64,000 nucleotides of DNA from Larix kaempferi (lineage: Eukaryota; Streptophyta; Pinopsida; Pinales; Pinaceae). Positions 10,900 to 22,027 of the stretch are shown piece after piece (the stretch's first letter is position 1; the number at the start of each line of letters is the position of its first letter). The notes under the pieces are model-generated. The model worked only from the letters and a program-made list of their open reading frames with translations. It had not been told where the DNA came from and did no database searches. The stretch spans positions 12,126,501 through 12,190,500 of the forward strand of contig BSBM01000608.1 in assembly GCA_027924585.1 (NCBI GenBank), read 5' to 3'. The position numbers and the translations under genes are program-made.

Positions 10900-13152
10900 T
10901 CTAGCTTCTGTCGAAATCATCTGTATGGCAGGTGGCACATTTGAATTGTTTGAGTTCTGGCTCTACTTCATTTTCCATTTCACGATAAGCTGCGGGCAGT
11001 CTTCTATACTGTGATCTACGGCATTGCAATGTATACACTACGGTGCGGGGTTCAGGCAATCTCACTTTTAGTGCCCCTATTGTCCACAATTGTAACAAAT
11101 CATTGGTCCTCTTCCTCGTTCAGCAGCTCCTCCATGTCCCATACCAGCACCTCAGCCCCCGCGGAATCCTCCCCTAAATCCCCCGCGTGGTGGTCCTTAT
11201 TGTTGATACTGCTATTGTCTGTACTGCAGTTGTTGATACTATTGCTTCCCATATTGCGGTTGGACATACGGTGGTGGTGGATACTGTGGGTGCCCATACT
11301 GCACCTTCCCGTATTTCCCTTGGTCATATTGTGGTCGTTGACTATACTGTGATTGTTGTTGCACCATCAGTGGCTCTTCTCCCTTCATAAAATACGTGTC
11401 AGTTGTTTGATCTTGCAGTAGGTCATAGGCCCTGTAGTCCCTCTCATCATGACCAACTGATCGGCAAAACTTGTAGTATAAGTTCGCTGGATTTGATACC
11501 ATCTTTTGTAGATATACGCATTCCTCTGGTCTGACATGAAGTACACCATGGTATGCCTCTTTGACGAAGGGGGTTCGATGCCCTGGCCTACAAATAGTCA
11601 CTGAATTCTGGCCAGTTGTCCTTATGGTGCCCCTCCCTTCTACATCTGGTACACCATATGTCTCCATGGGTTTCCTTGCCCTTCCTGATATCGTCCAGTT
11701 GCAATGTTAGATTGGCCAACTATGCCCGAACTCTATCCATTCCCATTCCTGCTTCACCAATTGTTGAATCCTCCAGCTTCATCGCGATTTCTAGCGCTTC
11801 TTCCTTTGTCGCAACCTTTTGTTGCATCGGTGGTCCTCGGATATGCGATACTAAGCCTGCGATGAACCATTATTTGTGTTGCGGCTCATTTATTGGAAAA
11901 CTCACCTTCGTGATCAGTTTCTTGTACTGCTGGTCGAATTCCCACACCAACTCATTTGAAAAATTGCTTAATCTCTTTAAGCTCAGTGATATATTGAGAC
12001 TCGGATTTTGTTTTTTTTAATTCGTCAATCATCGTCATTCTGAACTGCTCCAATGTTTTAGTTTTTGTTCCCACCGGAACATTTACAAACTTCATGTACC
12101 AATATAACGCCCTACCCCTAAGGGTCATCACTAGATGTCCCATCTTTATCGCATCATCATGAACCTGCTTCACATATAAAACAATACTGTTCGGGATCCT
12201 CGGTCCCGTTCCCCTGAAATGTAGGCATCTTTGCCTCATCTTCCATCCTAACGTTGCTAGTATTGTTGTTCACTAAAGCACTACTCTTGCCGCTGCACGT
12301 AGGGAAACTCTGCGAATAGTTTTGATTTCTTCCTATGAAATTCAGAGTAATGTGCGGGGTTGAAGGTACATGGTAACTTACGATCTGACCTCCTTCCACC
12401 TCTGAGGTAGCCTAGTCGACGTATTCTCCGCAGTGAGGTCGCTTCCTCCCCTATGGTCCTGTCCCGTGGTTCTCTGTTTCGGTCCTCTTAGGAGACTCTC
12501 TCTCAGTCCTCCTCTTCTTCTCGAGACATTAGAATATTGCTCCACTTCTCAAGAGACCACACTCTTCATCAACTCCCCTTTCAAATTCGTCGTCACTCAT
12601 GTCCATCTACCACATCTTTCTGTCAAACTCGCATTTACGCAATACCTTCACCCTCGCACATCGATTCTTATACTCATCAGATGACATCCTCAATATTCTT
12701 TTTTTGCAGACAAGCATATTAATCCACAGTTTTAACGATGACAAAAATCTTCCTCTTGGCCCCGTGAAGAAATTTCTTTCGATGTGACTGTATGACTTGA
12801 TAGTATCTACGGCGAACTCAGTTATGTACCCTTCAAGGATACTGTCTACCTAGAAATCAATAGCTCATGATACCTTGTTATTGACCTGCTTCAGCTGTCT
12901 CACCAACTCTGGGTTCCAACACTCAGGTTCAGTCTTCTGGCAGTGATTCTTGTGGAACATCAATTGTGCTGCCCACTCATGCAATAACACCGGGAATTCG
13001 CAGAAATAGATTTCGTGAATATCTGAATAAACGTATCTTTCTAACCAATCGGTTGTTCTCTGCTTAGGATCCTGCTTCTCACTTCTTGCGAATTCTTCTT
13101 CCTTCTTATCGAACCACTCCTAGATCGCTGGTTTTGTCGGGTGCCACAACAT
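10900..13152 (-). pseudogene. gag of Ty3/Gypsy element A (decayed)
   Basis: The ATG is complementary to 13150-13152, about 70 bp past the PBS, and begins MLWHPTKPAI. A basic N-terminal region (12420-13100) is followed by capsid: PTFQGNGTEDPEQYCF (about 12190-12235), LRGRALYWYMKFV (about 12080-12120) and EQFRMTMIDEL. Two Cys/His boxes with one Cys replaced lie near 11620 (CTRCRREGHHKDNW) and 11440-11480 (FCRSVGHDERDYRAYDLL). A Tyr/Gln/Gly-rich linker follows. Two further classical CCHC knuckles lie at about 11010-11095: CYNCGQ.GH.K.DC, interrupted by three stops, and CIHCNAVDHSIEDC, intact. Reading frame is shared with pol, implying a single gag-pol product. About a dozen stops, nearly all TAG, TAA or TGA explicable from CAG, CAA or CGA. 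Confidence 0.8.
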
Positions 13153-13224
13153 ATCCTCTTTTCTTCTTCCTTAAGTTCCCGACAACAGAACCATTTGTTG
13201 ACGCATATTCTATCGACAGGGGTT

Positions 13225-13242
13225 CCTTCCGCACTGTCGCCA
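13225..13242 (-). other. Primer-binding site of Ty3/Gypsy element A
   Basis: The minus strand reads TGGCGACAGTGCGGAAGG, starting 6 bp inside the LTR end. TGGCGA-type starts occur in plant Ty3/Gypsy elements; I do not assign the tRNA. The gag ATG is about 70 bp downstream. Confidence 0.6.
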
Positions 13243-13248
13243 ACAAAC

Positions 13249-13890
13249 TATCAACCTAACTCTCTTATACACCAGCCCGAAAAGGTGTAACCCTTCCCAG
13301 CAACACTTGGGGAGCAAGTGCAGTCTCACCCGAGGTGAATAAGAGGGTTGTTGGAACCAAGTTTACGCAGTTGTATAGAGGATATGCATGCTTTACTTTT
13401 GCACTAACTAGAGATTATAGCATTCACAACATATTATTAACTTTTCATTCGCATCCTAAATCATTCTCAATTTCTAACACATACATTCATAACATACTCA
13501 ACAACATATGCGCATTAATAAACAGAAAACACTCACAAAACCCATTATTCATCATTGCATCATTGCACAACAACAGAATTCATGTCATAACTGAATATCC
13601 TCATTCATTCATCAAAATCCGTGGAATAAACCTCACAGAAACTGTCAAGTCATCGCGGATATAGAACGAACCCAAAAGATAGGATTAATCTTCAAAACTT
13701 CTATGCCCTTAGGCTTACAATCCTACTCTATTTATATTCTTCTATCTCATTACAAAATGGCCCACATGGCTGACTTGACTAACAAATCTTATGCTTCCGC
13801 AAAAAAACGACGAAAGGTCCTTTTTCCACGGGATGACCCTTTCGCATCTGTCGGCTTCCACACTTCCTACGGATCTATCCCGTGCCAACA
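13249..13890 (-). repeat. 5' LTR of Ty3/Gypsy element A
   Basis: The block is 642 bp, starting TATCAACC (ancestrally probably TGTCAACC) and ending GTGCCAACA on the plus strand. It carries a minus-strand TATA box at 13729-13738. Its U5 end (GTGTTGCT..GGG..ACC..TTCGGGCTGGTG on the element strand) resembles the end of the LTR of element B (about 22760-22805), linking the two elements to one family. The sequence right of 13890 (TAATA) continues as a LINE endonuclease reading frame, which fixes this boundary. Without the second LTR, the target duplication cannot be confirmed. Confidence 0.7.
13729..13738 (-). promoter_or_regulatory. TATA box in LTR of element A
   Basis: The minus strand reads AATATAAATA followed by GAGTAGG, about 155 bp inside the LTR 5' end at 13890. 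Confidence 0.5.
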
Positions 13891-14540
13891 TAATACCATT
13901 GCAAATTATTAGATCTTGACAACTACACAACTTGATTATCTTGGTACCAAACAAATTTTCAACCAAGTCTTTAGAGTTTCTTTTGTATCTACTAGCCAAA
14001 CCAATGTCCTTATCTAGCCATAGAGGATTGGGGTTAGAATCATCGCTTAAGTTAATAGCTTGGTCAATTGCTATTCTAGCATTAAACTCTTCTAGAAAGA
14101 GGATATTGTCTTCATTTCTTAGACTGGAAATATCTCATTCCAAGTCATTATAAGGACATTTTTTATCTAGATTGTGTTTTATTAAAAAATAGAATTAATA
14201 GGCATGAAATAGCATATTTCTATAAAAATATTCTTGGCATTGATATCTAAAATCCCCATCCACATGTATTGATTGAAAATATCTTTCTTATGAAGCCGAA
14301 TAAAAGGAAAATTTGTCTTCTTTATGTAACAAGCTATGCGTCTAATCCCTCTATGGTAGGATCTCTTATTCCATACTAACCACAGAACAAATCCTTCTAT
14401 GCTAGGGACCATATATTCTTCATGCTCCTAAGTTTTCACAAGCAATACAAAATCAATTTCGCTTGAGATCCAACTTAACATCGAACCCTTGATCCATGGA
14501 AATCCATGACAGTTCCAAGAGAGGATCTGTAGTGTCCCAA
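13891..14540 (-). pseudogene. LINE endonuclease (APE-type) fragment, cut by element A
   Basis: Minus-strand translation begins near 14530 with ILSWNCHGFPWIKGS, the first conserved block of APE-type endonucleases of non-LTR retrotransposons (Asn of WNCHG). It continues through LLVKT, GFVLWLVWNKRS and IRRIACYIKKT. It reappears after frame breaks as EEFNARIAIDQ (family GDFNARI block, about 14070-14100), DLVENLFGTKIIKLC and DLIICNGI at 13891-13960. Then the LTR of element A starts, so A inserted into this LINE ORF2 between endonuclease and RT. No LINE RT is seen on the far side. Several stops and shifts make it non-functional. The 217 bp to its right show no clear ORF1. Confidence 0.6.
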
Positions 14541-14764
14541 ATTTCTATTTATTATTATTCTTTTGGTCTCCATCCCTAATAACATCTTTTCTATTCTCGA
14601 TTATTGCTCATTTTTCGTCCTTTCTAGCTTCTTCTACCTTTTGGACCTATTTTCTTAATTCAACTTGATATTCTAGAATGCGATATTCCATTATAAATAT
14701 TCCTAGCCCTTTTAGACTTGGATTTTTACTAAGTATTCCATATTTATGGTCTTTATAGATCACC

Positions 14765-17481
14765 GTGAAAAGAATTAACCTCGCGATTGATATTGAGGGC
14801 ATGAAGACTTATGCTGACATTGATGTTCTTGAAGTAGTTGAGGGAGGAAGCTCTTATCCGACACTCTTGGGGATTGGATGGGCTAACGATAGTGGAGCTG
14901 TAATCAACTTCAAGAAGCGCATGATGACCTTTGAGAATCGTGATTTCAGAGTCATAGCTCCGTTGGATCCGGCTGAAGGATGCCGATACATTGAACCTGT
15001 AAGAGATGTTGATCCCACTAGATGGGACCATGCATTCAATATTTCTGAAGATTATATTCATCCTACTGTCCACAGTGAGTTGGAGTGGCGCAGCGAGAGC
15101 TCTGCATCATCCGACTCTGATGATTCCTATGAACATTGGCAGAACCGAGTGCATGAAGTACCATTCTGGAAACGATCACATTGCTTGTCTATGAGGGGTT
15201 GCTTGTCCTAGCCACCTTTTTAACAGAATTTGAAGATCGCGTCTCAGAACCACAGCGATTGCTGGCATTGGATGAAGCACTGAAGGCTACTCCAGCACGA
15301 TGGTGGGAGACACATAAGAATTTCATTAAAAGTTGGTCACAGTGTCGAAGGCTGATGATGGTTTGGTTTGACGATACTGAGGTTTATCACACTAGAAAGT
15401 ATGATGGCCGGACTGATCCCAGTTATCATGTGATGGAGTGCCAACGATTATGGGTGGCGCGACCCAGAGATGAGTGGGTCCATGATTTTGTCCATACTTT
15501 GGATGAGATACCGCACTCATGGTACACTACAGCTGAGTTGCGCCGAGAAACTACCACATGGGGGGATTTGATGATCTATTTCACTCATACGTTCACTTTT
15601 GTAGATGCCAACCCTGATGTCCATAACGCCTTGCAGCTCATCCGCGACGTGATATTTCAGGTTGTTTCGGTGGCCTACCCTGTCGACCCACACACACACT
15701 GTCAGATGCAGTCTCTCATGGAGTGCTTCAACATCAGTGGTGGCCCGGAGGACGACGATGATCCCCAGAATGTTAACATTCTCGAATCTGAAGGAAGTCG
15801 AGATGTGGTCCCACCTGTTCCACCAAGTAATCCGTTCAGTCAACCATTGCAGCTTCGCAAGATGAATATCGGCACCGAGGCTACTCCCAAGTTTTCTAAT
15901 GTTGGGGATTATTGGAACGATGAGATGATGAGTAAGGTTACTGAGTCACTTCTTGAGTTTCAAGATGTGTTTACCACAAAGTTTTCTGAAATGAAGGGAA
16001 TCCTAGGTGATTTATGTGAGATGAAGATTCCATTGAAACCAGATACTAAGCCAGTCCGACAGCGACCTTATCGGCTGAATCCGCGACATAAAGAAAAGGT
16101 CAAGGCGAAACTTGATCGGATGTTGGATGCCAGTATTATCGAACCTGTCGAAGAGTTCGAATGGATCAGTCCTATGGTGGTGCAAGACAAGAAAACAGTT
16201 GAAGTGCGCATTTGTGTCAACTTGCGGAAATTAAACGATGCCTGCTTGAATGACCCTTTACCGACCCCGTTTATTGATGAAGTACTTGAAGGAGTGGGTG
16301 GCCAGGAGATGTACTCTTTCACTGATGGATTCTCTGGCTACCATCAGATTCGCATTGCCAAGGAAGATTGCCATAAGACAACTTTCGTTACTGAATGGGG
16401 TTTCTTTCAGTACATGGTAATGCCGTTTGGTTTGAAGAATGCACCTGCGATATTCTCCCAGGTCGTTGTTGCCGCATTCAAATATTTTATTCAAAAGTTT
16501 TTACAGGTATATATGGATGATTGGACCATTTATGGATTGATTCGCGATCATCTGGCCAATCTGCAGTTCATGCTTGAGCGATGCCGACAGCACCAGATAT
16601 CGCTTAAATTGAAGAAATGTGTTTTATGTGCACCGTTTGGGATATTGCTGGGTCAAATCGTGTGTAAGCAGGGATTGCTGGTTGATCCAGCCAAAATTAC
16701 ACTCATTTTGGGGTTGCAACCACCGACCACCATTAAGCAGCTATGTGCGACCTTGGGTCACACGGGATATTATCGCAAGTTCATTAGGGGGTATGCTGCG
16801 ATTACTGCCCCTATGGAAAAGTTGTTGAAGAAGGATGCGGCATTCCAATGGAACCGGGAATGTCAGGATAGTTTTGAAATGCTCAAAGCGAAGATGGCGT
16901 CATCCCCAATCTTGGTCTTTCCGGATTGGAGTAAGGAATTCCATGTCCAAGTCGATGCTTCATCGGTTGCATTAGGGGTTGTGTTGGCTCAACCAGGAGA
17001 AGGAGACCTTGATCATCCCATTGCTTTTTCCAATCGGAAGTTGTCCTCCGCAGAACGCAATTACACTACCACAGAACGTGAAGGTCTGGCCATGGTTTAT
17101 GCACTGCAAAAATTCAGGCATTATTTGTTGGGTGGCCACTTTAAAATGTTCACTGATCATTCTACATTGAAATACTTGGTTAATAATCCTGTGTTGGGGG
17201 GGGAGATCTGCCGGTGTCTACTTTTGTTCCAGGAGTTTGATTTCGAAGTCATTGTGAAATCGGGGCGGTTGAATATTGGACCAGATCATTTGTCACGGAT
17301 CGAAACAGGGGAGGAACCGACTAATATCGAAGACGGGTTGCCGGATGCCCAACTATTTCATGTTTCCACTGGTGATCAATACTTTGATGACATCCTTCAC
17401 TTTCTGGTGACCGGCACCATGCCCGCTGACTTTACCACTACTCAGAAGAAGCAATTGGTTGTCAAGGCTGCTGACTTTTAA
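14765..17481 (+). pseudogene. Partial protease, capsid-like module, RT and RNase H of element B
   Basis: The frame opens within the protease C-terminal half (TYADIDVLEVV, YPTLLGIGWAND). A frameshift near 15180-15210 leads into a 766-codon open stretch (15181-17481). Its start is a capsid-like module: KATPARWWETHK, CRRLM, YDGRTDPSYHV, EWVHDFVHTLDE and AELRRET (15217-15600). RT has EWISPMVVQDKK, FTDGFSGYHQIRIA, MPFGLKNAPAIFSQ and an intact YMDD at about 16510-16521. RNase H keeps all three visible acidic residues: VDASS (about 16951), TTEREG and TDHS. It ends in a TAA at 17479 where the frame simply continues, so the stop is a mutation (CAA to TAA fits). It is the best preserved pol segment of this family in the window. 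Confidence 0.92.
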
Positions 17482-18651
17482 TTGATCGCGGGAGAGTTGT
17501 ATAAATTGGGTGATGATGAGATTTTGTGCAGATATGACTTGCCGCATGAGCAAGCGCAAATATTGGTTGAGGCACATGGTAGAGTAGCGGGAGGAAATTA
17601 GGGCAGTTGGTCGACTGCCCGGAAGTTACTGCATGCAGGAATTTGGTGGCCTACATTACATAATGATGCGACAGATTATGCGCAGTCTTGTGATGTTTGT
17701 CAGTGAATTGGAAAGCCATCCAGACACGACGAGATGCCGCTGCTACCTCAGGTGACACTGCAACCGTTTGAAAAATGGGTTGTGGATTTCGTAGGACCAA
17801 TCCATCCACCAGGGAAACGCACATGTGTGCAGTATATTGTCACGGTGACGGAGTACTTGACCCAATGGGCTGAAGAAGTACTTGTAGTTGATTGCTCCGC
17901 TGCAACGGCTGCTAGATTTTTGTTTGATCACATCATCACTCGTTTTGGCTGCCCCAAGATATTGTTGAGTTATCAAGGCAGCCACTTTCTTAATCGCACT
18001 ATCAGCGCATTGATGGAGGAATTGCAGATACAACACAAGAAGAGTACACCCTATCACCCACAGGCGAATGGAATGGTGGAGGAGTTTAATAAGGTGTTGG
18101 TGCATGCATGGACAAAGGTGTGCAATGCAAACCGCGACGACTATGATTTGAAAGTCCCAGCAGTGTTGTGGGCCTATCGCAGCACATGTAAAAGGTTGAC
18201 TGGTCAGACACCTTTCAATCTGGTATATGGGAAGGAAGCAATTATGCCTATGGAGTACATTGTTCCAAGTCTACGAATTGTGGCTGCTACAAGCATGGAT
18301 GATGTTGCAGCATTAGATAAACATCTAACACAATTGGTGGAGCTGGAAGAGGATCGACTCATCACTGGTTTTCACCAAGGGGTGGAGAAGGATCGCCAGA
18401 AGGCATGGCATGATCACCACATCAAGAGAAAACAGTTTTAGCAAGGTGAATTAGTGTTATTATACGACAGCAAGTTTATGAAACATCCAGGGAAATTGCA
18501 AATGCATTGGTTGGGTCCCTATCGCATCAATAGTATTACTTCAGGAGGAGAAATTCAGTTGCATCGGTTGGATGGGGTGATGCTCCCCAAGCTGGTAAAT
18601 GGTCACAGGTTGAAGCCCTATCACTCGAGCTTGGAGCAGTGCGACATCTGA
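17482..18651 (+). pseudogene. Integrase of Ty3/Gypsy element B
   Basis: This continues the RT-RNase H frame. The zinc-binding region shows LLHAGIWWPTLHND and SCDVC. The core has the first Asp in VVDFVGPIHPPGKR. The second Asp is replaced (LLSYQGSHF where LLSDQGSHF is the family form, about 17966-17976). The Glu is in NGMVEEFNKVL (about 18070). [16 protein letters not shown] and the tail GPYRINSITSG...PKLVNGHRLKPYH follow. In-frame stops at 17599 (TAG), 17704 (TGA) and 18439 (TAG) are single-base changes; the last aligns with Gln in element A. The Asp-to-Tyr change alone would abolish strand transfer. No chromodomain is visible before the TGA at 18649. Confidence 0.9.
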
Positions 18652-19081
18652 GTCGCATCGAAGAAAAAAAAAGTGTGTTGCAGGTTGCTTGGTGGTCGAT
18701 GATGCACCAACAAAAGAAGGTATGCGGAAGCAAAGAGGCTTGTGCCGCACGTTGGAGACACATGGAACTGTTGCAACTGGGTCAAATCAGTAATAAAATC
18801 CAAAAGTTGAGACAGTTAATTAACAATGTTTTTCGAATCACAGGCATTAATGGTGGATCCTGCCGATCAGCGGACAGGATCGTCGGTGGATTTGCCTCAG
18901 TAATACAGGATTTGGTTAAGTTATTGTAGGATTTAGTCATGATTACGGCAGATTTGGGTATATGCTATAAGTATGATTTAGTGTCGGGCAGAAGACACCG
19001 AATTAGCAAGACGTGTTGTTGTGGAGCGCTGTAGTGATTTGAGCCAGTTACTGTTAGGTATATAACGAAGAGTGGTGAGGT
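18652..19081 (+). other. Linker between integrase and extra ORF of element B
   Basis: No convincing ORF. It begins with an A-rich tract (18661-18673) and aligns patchily with the post-integrase region of element A (complement of about 6180-6408), so it is part of the element and not a later insertion. A splice or promoter signal for the downstream ORF is not obvious. Confidence 0.5.
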
Positions 19082-21933
19082 ATGCCGGGAGAACTGGAGA
19101 CAGTGGACATTAGCAGTGAAGTGGAGTCTCCATTCGTTCCGACTGCTGTAGAACGAGAAGGTGCATCCTCGAACACTGTTGATCTTGGAGCCAAGGTTTC
19201 CAACATGCCAGTGGGAGCATCAAGTGTTGCTAAAAAGCGTCGAGGGGGTCAGCCTTCTAAATCTCCGCAGAGTAAGAGATTGCTTCAGTCTGTGGTGGCT
19301 GGAGAAGCTCCGAAGCAGGTGGGATAGTCCAGTCACACCGTCCATCCATCTTCCCAATGGCTGCGACAGTCCGCGAATAATATCCTTGGTTACATCCCTC
19401 CTATTCGGCTGAATGCCACCCTGCGTAAGATAAATTCGAAACAGAAATTTAGCGTGAAGATGCCCGCACTCCCAGCTGGGATGACGTGCTCAGTGGATAT
19501 TGGGCCAGCATTGATGCGCCTGTGCTATGAGGACCACGACATGGTGGCCCAACCTGAAATTGCATCAGCACCATATGTCCCTGAGACATGTAATTCCTCG
19601 GTTCCAGAGATACACAATTGGGCACGAGGACTGCGACAAGATGGCTTGTTAGGGATAATTAACATGCCGCATTTTGGGAACCTAGTGGAAGTTGGTTCTT
19701 GTGTAAAACATCTCTTGTCATGCTTCCACGAGGGTTCGTCGTGGTTGGACAGCGAGATCCCAGTCACTGTTGACTTAATTTCTTCCATTACCGGCTTTCC
19801 CAAGAATGGCGTTGATCCGGCGCAGTTTATTCAAGGGAAGGAAAACGAGAGGAAGTGGGCACGTCGGTTGGCACAAAAGTATGAATTGGAATCGGATGGG
19901 CGTGGGTATCGCACCAATAGCTGCAATAATCAGGCGGTACCACAGGTATTAAGATCTTGTCCTGTAAGGTGATTAGCGGAGGTCTCCCTAACCAATGTAA
20001 TTCGGGAATAGTTGCTTGTGTAGAGCAATGTGCGAAAGGAGTCCAGATGAACTGGTCCTTACATCTCCAGAATCATCCAATGGAGGATGCCGCAGACGTC
20101 CAAGTGGGTAGACGCACTTTCTCATATAGTTGGTTGTTGCTGCTGATCGCTCTAGTTGCATGGAAAGAGCCTGACACCTACCAGGGTATGGACTGCCCGG
20201 CTGCAGTGGAATGACCAGGGGCACGCTATCAGAATCTATTTTATGTACGAGAGCTCGAGCTCATCCGGGAGTGCCAATTACAGCTTTGGCTGTATTCAAA
20301 AATTCTTTGTGACGTAGCAACACAGGTCCCGCGAATATCTGACGCTATTGTGGCATGATTCACACCTATCATGGCATTTGCGATATGACCAGGTGTCATA
20401 CATATACAAGCTCGCTGTGATGTTAATAAACAATGGTTGCAGACGAGGTATAAACTGACAGCAGAAGATTTGGAGGCTATTGTGAATGAGTGGTCGGAGG
20501 CTTGGTGACAACCCATGAGTTTAGTAGAAATTGATGCTGGAGGACTGCCGATAGGTCCTACGGATCGAGTGTCAGCTCAGGATTAGCATATTCATCATAG
20601 TTCTGATCATGAGTCAATCAGAACACCCACTGCAGATGATAGCGACCGCGCTCTTGAGGAAAACCGGTCAAAACGGCACCACGAGCATGCGACAATCAGT
20701 GGGATGTCTTTACCAGTGGAGGCGCAATTGGGCCGGTTAATCACAGCCATTAACCATGCCGCCACAGCGTATGCCAACAAGATGTCCATTAAAGTGGAGG
20801 AAGGATTCTCTACACTTGCTGCTCGTATGGATTCTTTGTGTAATGCAGTGTTACAACAAGAACCCGAAAATGTACCCATGCAGGAGATGGTCACAATCCG
20901 CACCACACCCTGGGTAAAGAATATCAACATTCCCCCAACTGCGGTTGCGACCGAAAATGATGCTTTGCAAAATGTGTTGCAGACGGTTACCCATATTACT
21001 ATCAATGCTAATGCACTGTCAGCAATGGAGCTGGCGACAATGTAGAAGATCGCCTCCCAGGAAATGGCGGATAGAATGCATGAAATCAGCAAGAGCTTTC
21101 AGCACTTGCAGGAAAGTGAGGCAGCTGCAACCGCCGTGATTGATGAGCTTACAAGCAAGACTGCTATAGCGTGAACAGCAGTGGATGACCTTGAAGCCGA
21201 CCTTAAGAAGGAGCGGGCCGAGAAGGGTCGCGTCATTGAAGCACTTATAAAGGAACAAGACTTTCTTATTGCGGAAAAAGCTCGCATGTGGGACGATATC
21301 GTTCGGGTTGACTGGGCAATCACAAAGGCTTATCAACATGTCCCAGAGCCCACTGAAGAGGTAGACGTGCTCCACCGAGTGCAGCGGTTGGGGGATGCTA
21401 TTGTTCAGTTGTGACAGGAGAATGACCAGCTGAAGGCTCAGTTGAAACCAAGTATGCCTCAGGCCGAGGTGGATGAACGAAGAAGGGCACTTGAGGAAGT
21501 TGCCACCCAGATGGAGGAGCTGGACACAAAGGAAACCAGGCTCACTGCCAAAACAGTACAGTTTTGGGTCTGTATCGTTCATGATGAGCAAGTTGACCAG
21601 CTCACTAAAATCCGGCAGGAAGTGGAGGGCCAGGTGGCCACATTAAAGGCTGCAATGAGAACCTTGCCACCAATGGAGCAAGTTGCTAAGTCACGTGAGC
21701 TGAAGGATTTGCAACAATGGGTTACCAAGGCAGATGAATGCCAGAAGTTACGGGTGGCCCAGTTGGAAGAATTCCAGGACACTGGCGGTAAACTGATGCT
21801 GCAGGCCAGTGAAGCACTACAGGCAGTACAGGAGTCTCGACAGCAGGTCATGGACAAGCTTATTGATCACCCATCAATTGACGATGTGATCAGCAGTCAG
21901 GAAGTAGCTAAGGATGCTCAAGAGCTGGTGTGA
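19082..21933 (+). pseudogene. Long extra ORF (env position) of element B: unknown N-terminal domain plus coiled coil
   Basis: The start is ATG 19082 (MPGELETVDISSEV). A basic patch AKKRRGGQPSK lies at about 19230. A globular region follows (PALMRLCYEDHD, IHNWARGLRQDGLLGI, VTVDLISSITGFPKNGVDP, to about 19940) containing one TAG (19325). A frameshift at about 19955 moves to a second frame that then persists for 2 kb, broken only by point stops: TGA at 20212, 20356, 20386, 20506, 21172 and 21412, and TAG at 20584 and 21043. From 20700 onward it is Ala/Glu/Lys/Gln-rich coiled coil (DDLEADLKKERAEKGR, EEVATQMEELDTKE). The ITGFPKNG segment resembles the xxITGLPxxG motif of plant transposon-associated ORFs as I remember them. 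No transmembrane segment typical of Env is visible. It could be a gag-like accessory or structural protein. Confidence 0.65.
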
Positions 21934-22027
21934 AATGCCGAACAGCCGTATGCAGACTTCAAGGCAAGGACCGCGACATGCACTCTGTCCAGCAGCTGAC
22001 GTGGCTCGAGGGCGAGCCACAAGATTG

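Larger units (their letters stand above)
6409..13890 (-). mobile_element. Ty3/Gypsy LTR retrotransposon A, decayed, without recognised 3' LTR
   Basis: From right to left on the minus strand the element has: 5' LTR (13249-13890), PBS (13225-13242), an ATG (13152) only about 70 bp further, gag with zinc knuckles, protease, an extra capsid-like module, reverse transcriptase, RNase H and integrase. Order RT-RH-IN identifies Ty3/Gypsy. No chromodomain is visible and the integrase tail ends in a VNGxRLxxYH-type motif, which favours a non-chromoviral lineage. Nearly the whole 6.7 kb gag-pol remains in one frame; one short segment (about 11950-12240) is displaced by compensating indels. Many stops are present. 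The LTR landed in a LINE endonuclease frame at 13891, but no second LTR is recognised to the left, either because it was deleted or because it lies beyond the window. Confidence 0.85.
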
